Both the position numbers and the translations under genes were made by a program. Under the pieces are notes generated by a model that was not told the DNA's origin, did not search any database, and was given only the letters and a program-made list of their open reading frames with translations. Shown here one piece after another: positions 57,240 to 64,000 of a stretch of DNA of 64,000 nt; the first letter of the stretch is position 1; each line of letters begins with the position of its first letter. The stretch comes from Harmonia axyridis (Eukaryota; Arthropoda; Insecta; Coleoptera; Coccinellidae): NCBI RefSeq assembly GCF_914767665.1, contig NC_059507.1, forward strand, positions 15,004,001 to 15,068,000. Direction: 5' to 3'.

Positions 57240-58121
57240 CTACCTGTCTGTCGTTGACTTATGTCGAAGTTTCATTCCACCAACGTTTTCTTTTGGGGAT
57301 GATTCCTTCATGCCAACACCGTTTTCCTTTGAGGGTGACTTCTTTTTAGTCAAAAATTGCCTTTTGTGTGTTGCCAAATGTGGTGTCAATATTTTTTTCA
57401 CACGTTTTCCTTCATTAATGTTCGATGGTCCAGGAGCCAAATTTACCGGTTTGGATCCAGTTTCCTCCAGCGTTTGATTACTATTCCTTATTGTAGGAGT
57501 ACCTGGTGCACTATTTACTTTATTTTGTTCCTCGGAACACTCCAAATCCTCTAAATCGTAGGCAACCTGCCCAACCACCAACTTATTACCCTTTATATAA
57601 GATTTTTCCGTATACTTCTCTCTGGCCTCCAACAGAAATGATCTGAGCCTCCTATTCTCTTGACGCTGTTTCGGTGTTAAATCATTCGCAATCGACACCT
57701 TTGAACCCTTTAACTTTTTAACGTGGTTGAATATATTTTTTTTTGTTTGGTATGATACAAATTCTATCTTTAAAGGGCACTTCTCTGTCCTCCCCAAAGT
57801 ATAGAAATCACTAATTTCCGATGCTTCAACCCGAGTGCCCAACAATCCATTCAGCTCACAGCACAGAAGTTCCGGTGAGAGCTTAGAATCCTTCTCCAAT
57901 CCAAAAACTATAATGTTTTTTTTGTTTTCCAATCGGTTAGCGCTCTCGAGCCCTTCTCTCAATTCCTTATTCTCCCTTTCCAACAGATCAACTTTACTTC
58001 TCAGCTCTTGAATATCCAATCGAAGTCTTACTTCCGATGCAGATATACAATTCTTCACCTCTCTAATCTCTACCAAAAGTTGTTCCAAAGTGACCTTTTG
58101 TATCTCCTGGTTTGTCATCAT
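57240..58121 (-). CDS. LINE ORF1: coiled-coil RNA-binding protein
   Basis: This is a 293-residue protein with tandem ATG codons at 58121. Residues about 10-65 form a leucine/glutamate-rich coiled coil (VEIREVKNCI then LRLDIQELRSKVDLLEREN). Next comes an RRM-like core beginning NIIVFGLEKD (about 74), with FYTLGR, CPLKIEFVSY and VKKLKGSKVSIANDLTPKQR. The C-terminal third is basic and low in complexity, and includes two similar KENGVGMK / KENVGGMK repeats. ORF1 proteins of this type trimerise and coat the element RNA. No CCHC knuckles are visible. The frame is complete, and its codon use looks like that of ORF2. Confidence 0.8.
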   Translation of the reverse strand: MMTNQEIQKVTLEQLLVEIREVKNCISASEVRLRLDIQELRSKVDLLERENKELREGLESANRLENKKNIIVFGLEKDSKLSPELLCCELNGLLGTRVEASEISDFYTLGRTEKCPLKIEFVSYQTKKNIFNHVKKLKGSKVSIANDLTPKQRQENRRLRSFLLEAREKYTEKSYIKGNKLVVGQVAYDLEDLECSEEQNKVNSAPGTPTIRNSNQTLEETGSKPVNLAPGPSNINEGKRVKKILTPHLATHKRQFLTKKKSPSKENGVGMKESSPKENVGGMKLRHKSTTDR

Positions 58122-58384
58122 ATAATGTTATAGCAATAATAAAAATATTTCGCTGTTATCTTTGAGGGAAGAGTAAACGGGGACACACGCTTCACTCCAC
58201 TGAGACCGACCAGGGAGACTTTAGTTAAAACAAAGACAGGAAGGTCTAGGTCAACCAAGGCAAAAACAGAGGAACGGAAAACACAGGAGTACAGCTTCTG
58301 AGATCTTGTAGTGTATGGAATGCCTAATCTTAACTACACCGGCATATGCCGCTAAACATGCGACCTGCCAATTTCAATTTCAGA
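58122..58384 (-). promoter_or_regulatory. LINE 5' untranslated region, presumed internal promoter
   Basis: 263 bp between the break in the hAT and the ORF1 start are comparatively GC-rich for the window. Non-LTR elements of this group carry an internal Pol II promoter at this place. No specific promoter element could be pinned down by eye. Confidence 0.4.
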
Positions 58385-59170
58385 AAGTAAACCTAAATAT
58401 GCTGATAAACCAACTACATACTGGACTTGAAAATCATGCTCGTGAAATATTACATACTTGAGCTTGACTTGACTTGATTTTAGATATTTTTGTTGGACTT
58501 GATATCAAGCTACTTGATATTACTTGAGCTTGATATGCACGCGTCGCACGGCATATATTTCTGCAATATCTTGCGTGCTTAAACTAAATTAGCGCTGAGA
58601 GACTGAAGCATTCGCCAGTGCGACTTTATTAGTAGTTTTCTCACATTTCTATGAAATCTATTGGTAGATTTTGGTAGTTTCAGAAATATCTTTCCGAACT
58701 TGGTCAAAGTGGCCAAGGATTTTGTATCAACGCCAGCATCTTCAGCTCCTGTTGAAAGACAATTTTCAAAGCTGCTCTTACAGTTACAAAAACCCTCAAT
58801 AGGTTAGGCGACAAATCCATATGATGCCTCATGTTTCTTAGATCCTGGATGAAAAATTATGAAATCAAACAAAGTCTGGAGGTTTCTCAATATTAAGAAA
58901 CTTTATTTTTTTTATTATTTTTCATTTTGTTATGATTGAATTCATGTTTATATTTCGAAAAAGTTGATATTTTCGGTTCTTTATACAATAAGTTCAATAA
59001 ATAGAAGTGTTTTTTGCTGGGTTTCTTCTCATTCCATTATTTTTTATTAATGTGATACTACGCAAAAAAACTGCTAAAATCAAGTAGCTTGATATGATAT
59101 TGACTTGAGATTGAGAAACTACTACATTGAATTACTAGTTTGAAAACCACCCCAAGCCGTGAATCCCTAA

Positions 59171-59460
59171 TCGTCACAAAAAAGTAGTGAAAACTACAGG
59201 AAACACCCTGTATCTCGAAACCAAAGCGTTTGCGGGCCTATGTTTGTAAGACTTATTGTCCTTAAAATTATTCAAAGAATCTTTAATTTTCTTTTGTACC
59301 GCCAATTTAGAAGACCTTGTATTTAGGAGTTCCACAAAGACCCGTTTTAGGGCCACTACAATCCACTTCATTCATATCCATATGAATCGAGTCATTAATC
59401 GCTTATAACTCAGTGTCATCAAAAACTAGAATTCAGAGTTCATCAGCCACCAGAAACAAT
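59171..59460 (+). repeat. Repeat B, copy 2
   Basis: This is a direct-orientation copy of 52811-53095, beginning right after the hAT-3 terminus. LGVPQRPVLGPLQSTS is readable, again reminiscent of the reverse-transcriptase LGVPQGSVLGPLLF block. The copy ends near 59460, where sequence unrelated to copy 1 follows. Confidence 0.75.
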
Positions 59461-60309
59461 CCGTCGAACGTTACTGCCACCAATCGAAAATAGACCGTGG
59501 GTAAGGCACCTCTCAGACGATACACCCGTCATAAATATCGACCGTAAAAGCGGAGATATCTAAACATAATTGGACATAAATGCGCCCAAATACTGTATGA
59601 ATCAAATTCGCACCTCCAAACGCGGTGCCATAAACGGCGAGCGGTCGAAAAGTATGGAAGCGCCGGAAGCCATCGAGGATTGTAGGTAAACCTCTTCCTT
59701 TATATGGACATCCCTGCTGCGTAACTGGCCCGGATCGCGACCCCTGGTGGCGTCGATGCGATGTACGCTGTCGTATCGCGGATTTCGCAACGCAGTTTCT
59801 CTTACGTAAGTCCTATCTGGAAGAGGTTGACTTCTCGTTCTTACTTTTTTTTTCGCACGTATGTTACGATGTTATTTGGAGTGAGGTTATGATGTATGGG
59901 GAATCTGAGGTTGTGGCGGGTTATGAAAATGAGTTATTATGATTTGCATAAAGAAAGCGAAATTTGGGGACATCGGGATCCAATTTGATTTATTGGCTTG
60001 GTGGTGAACCAGGTCATCCTTTGAAGTCTTCCTATAATGGAATATCTTTAGTGGTTATGTTTTGGAATTTATAGAGTTGGGCGGAATCCGATGTTTCCGA
60101 GGATTCAAATAAATATTTTCCACAATTTGTGATAATTAGTGGATATATAGAGTGTTTCATTATTAATTGGACAAACATAAATAGTCGTGTAGATGTCATC
60201 TGAAGAACCATTTTTGCTGTTTGGTGTATAACCAGTGTTCGTACCATCAATGAGACTATATTTTTCACGCAAATATTTTTGAAATCAATTTTATTCGAAT
60301 ACTGAAATA
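59461..60309. other. GC-richer non-coding DNA
   Basis: 59470-59830 is much richer in CG dinucleotides than the surroundings (several TCGCG and CGGCG words). It has no long conserved frame and no repeat partner here. The remainder to 60309 is AT-rich. No gene was recognised. It may be host single-copy or regulatory DNA. Confidence 0.4.
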
Positions 60310-61137
60310 ACGGGTGTTTTTTTTCGAGGTATATAACTTTAAGTTGGCATTTCTGTTCAAGATGGCTACCGATTCAACAGCTGTCAAGTGACTTATTCTC
60401 AGTTTGGTTTGGCAATTCATCATGGATAGACTCACGCCTGAACAACGCTTGCAAATAGTGCAATCTTATTTCGAAAATAATGGTTCTGTGCGGAATACGT
60501 ATCGCGCACTACGTCCATTAGCGATGAAGCGCACTTCTGGTTGAATGGCTACGTCAACAAACAAAACTGCCGCATTTGGAGTGGAGCTAATCCTCAAGTG
60601 TATGTCGAAACACCGTTACATCCAGAAAAACTGACTGTTTGGTGCGCTTTATGACCTGGTGGAATCATTGGTCCGTACTTCTTCAAAAACGATGATGGCC
60701 AGAACTTTACAGTCAATGGTGATCGGTATAGAGCCATGATTACTAACTTTTTCATTCCTGAATTGAACAACCATGATGTCTAGGAGCTGTGGTTCCAACA
60801 AGACGGCGCAACATGTCAAACAGTTCGTGCCACAATCGATTTATTGAAAGACACTTTTGATGACCAGTCCATTAAGCGCACCAAACAGTCATCCAACCAG
60901 AAGTGCGCTTCATCGCTAAACAAAATGAAATGGACATAGTGCGCGATACGTATTCCGCACAGAACCATTATTTTCGAAATAAAATTGCACTATTTGCAAG
61001 CGTTGTTCAGGCGTGAGTCTATTCGTGATAAATTGTCAAACCAAACTGAGAATAAATCACTCGACAGCTGTTAAATCGGTCGCCATGTTGAACAGTCATT
61101 TCAACTTAAAGTTATATACCTCGAAAAAAACACCCTA
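60310..61137. mobile_element. DUF4817-type element, inverted-duplicated (snap-back, copy N3)
   Basis: Both ends are the 5' end of the family. The left arm (60310-60565) and the complement of the right arm (about 60885-61137) each read ACGGGTGTTTTTTTTCGAGG or close to it, then GACTCACGCCTGAACAACGC with the start MDRLTPEQRLQIVQSYFENN or its equivalent. They end in a junction from GTCCATT to AGCGATGAAGCGCACTTC. TA lies outside (60308-60309 and 61138-61139). The arms are about 250 bp with 85-90% match. The centre holds transposase sequence on the plus strand (CRIWSGANPQVYVETP, then WFQQDGATCQT, then ATIDLLKDTF). Confidence 0.85.
60427..60870 (+). pseudogene. DUF4817-type transposase remnant in the snap-back element
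   Basis: The plus-strand reading starts RLTPEQRLQIVQSYFENNGS and VRNTYRALRPL. It skips the whole HTH and continues SDEAHFWLNGYVNKQNCRIW, VYVETPLHPEKLTVWCAL, a stop (W to stop near 60655), GGIIGPYFFKNDDGQNFTVN, RYRAMITNFFIPELNNHDV, another stop, then LWFQQDGATCQTVRATIDLL up to FDDQSI, where the inverted arm begins. The first two catalytic Asp blocks are present. The third is absent. It is not functional. Confidence 0.8.
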
Positions 61138-61139
61138 TA

Positions 61140-61450
61140 TTTCATTATTATGTGTTGGTACACTTGGTACTCCAACTCTTTTGTCACGGATTTATCTATT
61201 ATCTGTCAAATTTGTCATACAGAAAAGATTCTAACCACCAACATGTTTCAATGGAAAATCACTTGAAGATATTTATTATATTTATATTTTATTTATTTAT
61301 TTCAATGAAAATTCAGATAAGAAAATAATGAAAGATAGGTGCTGAAGGCTCATTCTGACACTCGTTCATTAAAAACACTACACTTTGCTCGTTTTCGAAT
61401 TTTGAACTCGTGGAAGAATATCAATGCCTTTTGCACTTTTCTTTTAAAGA
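61140..61450. repeat. Copy of the 22-kb interspersed repeat
   Basis: Ordered blocks TATGTGTTGGTAC, ACTCCAAC, CACGGATTTATCTATT, ATCTGTCAA, CCAACATGTTTCAATG, AGAAGGCTCATTC-like and AACTCGTGGAAGAATATCAA match the 21.85-22.66 kb duplication, in the same orientation. It starts right at the end of the snap-back element. Confidence 0.65.
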
Positions 61451-63000
61451 GTTATTCAAATCCAACTAACTAACAGCCTAATTTGCTGTTTAAGGGTCAA
61501 CAATAAAGATTATTTTTCTTATTATTATTATTATTAACCAAAATAATTACTACTACCCATTCGATCCATAATTCATAGTATCAAACATTGCTATTCTTGG
61601 ATATTTTATTTCCAAATATTGCTTCGCCAACTCATAAGTAATTTTTTTTGTCATCAAGGTAGAAATAATTGTTTGATAGTCTTCAAACGAAGCAATAAGT
61701 CAATAATACTTCTCGAGCAGAACTGGGAGTATTAAAAGTTGGTAGACAATAATGCTGCCATGCATTTGGGAAAGACTTTACTCCCTCCCAAAAGGAGTTC
61801 TGAAGGTGTACTAGGCAGGCGCTTCTGGATATGCTTGTTTATAATTCTCCCAGAAGTAGCAGGAGAAACACTGCCAATTTCCCATCAGAGATCGTGCAAA
61901 ATTCCTCTTGAGTAGCTAGTTAATGAATAAGGTTTTTATCTTGAAAACCGATTACTTCAAATTGAAAATAATAATTGTGAGTTTATAAGGACGAAGGGTG
62001 TTTCTGTTAGTTAACTAATTAATCTGGTTATGAAAGATTTTACTCCTTGAATTTATTCAAAGAAATTCAATGAAAAATTCTAGCTATTCAAAATTTATCT
62101 TGACAGTTATTCTGCTACGATTACTACTCAATAGCAATATCGTTGCTACATCACTGGTTTAATAATGAGCATTACATTAATTCATTACCATATCTTCATC
62201 TTATCATTTTTTTTTCATCAACATCAATGGATATAAAAACGTCGTTTTCATTGTATGGCAAAATAACTGCATATATCTCACGAAATGTTGATAAAACCGT
62301 TAACACCATATAGCCAGTTCATTCGGGATGTCTTTAAAAACTTCCTGCAGAATGAAAGTGTCAACTTCATCTTCCTCTCCTCCCATCATTTCCAATACTT
62401 AATGGCACCACAACTTGGGTTACCCAACATCCGATGAACCATCGATACGACCATTGAATCAAAACCGAATAATTCCAGATTAAGCCCCGAATACATCGCA
62501 ATGACTGTCGCCCGACCTGAAAAAAAAATTTCTAATAAGAGACTTGTCAAAAACATAAATTTCGCGGACACAATGACCGTCCGAGCCGCTCTGCCATAAA
62601 GGACCATCATCGTTTTCTAATCCTTTAAAATACAAGACGACTAATCCGCAATTTATGCCCCGTTCACAATGTATACTTTTCGGTCAAGACATAAACTCGC
62701 ATATTATTCGTTACGGGCCCCGGTAATGATGGGGACAATAATGGTTTTTCTATCGGAAAGAAGATGTCATTCTGCTTGTTGTTCTCGGGTCGGCCACAAT
62801 AGGAATGAAATATGTTGACGTGTTCATTAACTGAGTCCACCTTCCCGGCAGGAGTTATGTTGTCGTTCGTGGTGGACAGCTCTAGATATGGCTCTGATTT
62901 TCAATTTCTGATTCGGGTTGTATACTTCATGGTCACGATTCGATATAATTGAAATTTATCAATGATTCGGATATAACGATCTGGCTCTCGATACCGTATT
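61451..63000. other. Non-coding DNA
   Basis: Nothing firmly recognised. A short trace of repeat R lies near 62060-62110 and a TTA microsatellite near 61520-61540. The 74-residue minus-strand frame at 62386-62610 has no known domain. 62640-62950 is less AT-rich. Confidence 0.45.
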
Positions 63001-63004
63001 TGGC

Positions 63005-64000
63005 TACTTGAAGGATTTGAAAGGTAGCTTGGGGTGTTCGATTTATTGAAGAAAAATAAAACTATGTATAAAATGTCCCTAACGTATGGTCCGAGCTTCT
63101 AAGTGCATCGGTCTCTTCACCCTGAGAATTTCAAGTAGGTATCAAAATTGTTTTCTGAGAAACTACAACATTATGTCAAGGAGTATTGATCACCCGTTTA
63201 GAGAAACTATATGAATTCTTCTTGTCGCCACAAGGTTAGCTCAGCACAATAGAGAGAAACACTCTGTTGGAATTTTCCTAGGTTGCAGCATTCCAAAAAG
63301 TTTTTACAAAACTTTGACACTGCCAGCACCAAGAAGTATCCGGATCTTAGGAAGAATATACAACTCCTCCCCACTGTATTTCCTCCAAGGCATTGTCGCC
63401 TCAAGAAACTCCTCATAACCAATGGGTCTAGAAGAAAATGACGAGTGCAGATTCTGTGGGGAGGAGGAAGAAACTCCTATTTACTTGGTGATGAAATGCC
63501 TAACCATCACTAACCAACGCAAAATCTACTTCGGACAAGAAACTTGCAGAAGTGAGGAAGTAGCCTTCTTGAAGCCATCGCAGATACTGGAGTTCATAAG
63601 AAATCTGGAACTGGAAGGCGAGCTATAGATCACTTAATTGCGAGAATAGATTTGATGGAGGGCAAAATAGATCATTAGATCGTAGTGCAATGGAACTCTA
63701 TCAATTAAATCTTAACCATCTTATCTTAAGGTAGCTCGGGGTGTCCATTGAGAGATCCATTTATTGAAGAATGATAAAACTAAATATAAAATGTACTTAG
63801 CGTATGGTCAGACCTTTTGCGTGCACGTGTCACTTTACACTGCGAATTTCAAGTCTCAAAATTACTTGTTCCTACAAGAAATAGTTTCAAGAGAAGAAAA
63901 ATCGAAAGAGAAACACTCTTGAGAAATCTTCCTAGGTTGGATGATTTCAAAAAGTTTTTTCAAAACTTTGACACTGCGAGATCCAAGAAGTATCTGGATC
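63005..64000 (+). repeat. Direct duplication (unit about 650-715 bp), second unit cut by window end
   Basis: 63010-63345 and 63730-64000 share GGTAGCT.GGGGTGT, TTTATTGAAGAA, AAAATGT, AACGTATGGTC-like, GAGAAACACTCT, TTTTCAAAACTTTGACACTG and AAGAAGTAT. Similarity is about 75-80%. The unit spans the tail of a LINE fragment. Confidence 0.7.
63380..63628 (+). pseudogene. C-terminal end of an R1/I-type LINE ORF2
   Basis: CRLKKLLIT in one frame (63393-63420) continues in the next frame as MGLEENDECRFCGEEEETPI, then YLVMKCLTI, then QILEFIRNLELEGEL and a stop. The pattern MGL.ED..CR.C.E.EET..H(Y)L...C marks the zinc-binding C-terminus found after reverse transcriptase and RNase H in R1/I/Jockey-like elements. 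Upstream protein sequence is absent or unrecognisable, so this is a 5'-truncated copy. A related 3' remnant lies at 1021-1125. Confidence 0.7.

Larger units (their letters stand above)
53625..58384 (-). mobile_element. Two-ORF non-LTR retrotransposon (CR1/Jockey-type LINE)
   Basis: The element runs on the minus strand: a 5' UTR of about 260 bp, ORF1, a 315-bp A-rich spacer, ORF2, and a 3' UTR of about 375 bp. It ends in AATAAA-containing sequence and a (TTA)n tail (53635-53660). AAGTAAA occurs at 53618-53624 and 58385-58391, and is a candidate 7-bp target duplication. It lies exactly at the break in the surrounding hAT. Both ORFs are open. There are no long terminal repeats. It is the youngest-looking autonomous element in the window. 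Confidence 0.85.
53601..59169 (+). mobile_element. hAT derivative 3 (CAAGTCAAG family), split by a LINE
   Basis: The left terminus TAGGGATTCATCAAGCC at 53601 and the right terminus CAAGCCGTGAATCCCTA at 59153-59169 bracket the hAT body. The family sequence breaks off at about 53624 and resumes at 58385, where a LINE is inserted. From 58440 on come the CAAGTCAAG subterminal region and, at 58700-58850, the best-preserved dimerisation-domain relic: VKVAKDFVSTPASSAPVERQ, then FSK, a frameshift, LTVTKTLNRLGDKS, then LRSWMKNYEI. Without the LINE the element is about 0.8 kb, like the copies at 15.9 and 18.0 kb. The flanking octamers do not match, so no target duplication survives. Confidence 0.8.

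Noticed and set aside
54445..57554. Plus-strand frames over the LINE ORFs
   Set aside because: They are antisense to well-supported ORF1 and ORF2 and show no domains.
53593..59177. 8-bp duplication around hAT-3
   Set aside because: The octamers TTATATGC and ATCGTCAC do not match. The insertion boundary may be rearranged.

Overview
The window looks like intergenic or intronic DNA from an animal genome, most probably an insect. It is AT-rich. Every protein-coding trace I can recognise belongs to a transposon family common in arthropods: irritans-type and a second mariner lineage, a Tc1/mariner branch with a DUF4817-like helix-turn-helix, Tc1, hAT, PIF/Harbinger with a MADF protein, and non-LTR retrotransposons. 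I found no bacterial features (operons, ribosome-binding sites, CRISPR) and no host protein gene that I can name. A beetle would fit, but the sequence does not prove the order.

Layout. 1-4.2 kb: a LINE 3' remnant, then two large foldback elements side by side, each bounded by TA. 7.8-9.4 kb: a broken copy of a widespread arthropod protein family of unknown function, next to a direct repeat carrying TGACGTCA. 10.4-16.9 kb: a truncated mariner, a PIF/Harbinger element (transposase tail plus MADF ORF), a nearly complete DUF4817-type element, and a relic of the same superfamily split by a hAT derivative with a perfect 8-bp target duplication. 18-21 kb: a second hAT derivative and a CGTAGCC-ended element that holds a TA-flanked MITE. 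21.8-25.6 kb: a 408-bp tandem duplication and a mariner split by a ZMYM1/DUF4371-type hAT with perfect target duplications. 27.6-28.5 kb: a MITE and a tRNA-Thr(AGT)-like gene. 30.6-37.5 kb: two Tc1 relics, a nearly full-length mariner, a deleted DUF4817-type element and a tandem duplication. 42-49 kb: two MITEs, a palindromic hAT derivative, two mariner relics and transposase scraps. 52-60 kb: the least damaged element, a two-ORF LINE (293-aa ORF1, 973-aa endonuclease/reverse transcriptase) inserted in a third hAT derivative. 60-64 kb: an inverted-duplicated DUF4817-type element and a duplicated LINE tail.

The elements do not form a pathway. They record layers of insertion: hAT into mariner, hAT into a DUF4817-type relic, LINE into hAT, and MITE into a CGTAGCC element. 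Only the LINE has both main ORFs open. The DNA transposons are frameshifted, internally deleted or non-autonomous. The stretches between them are mostly AT-rich DNA without recognisable genes. They may hold introns, exons too short to recognise, or regulatory DNA of a host locus that I cannot identify.
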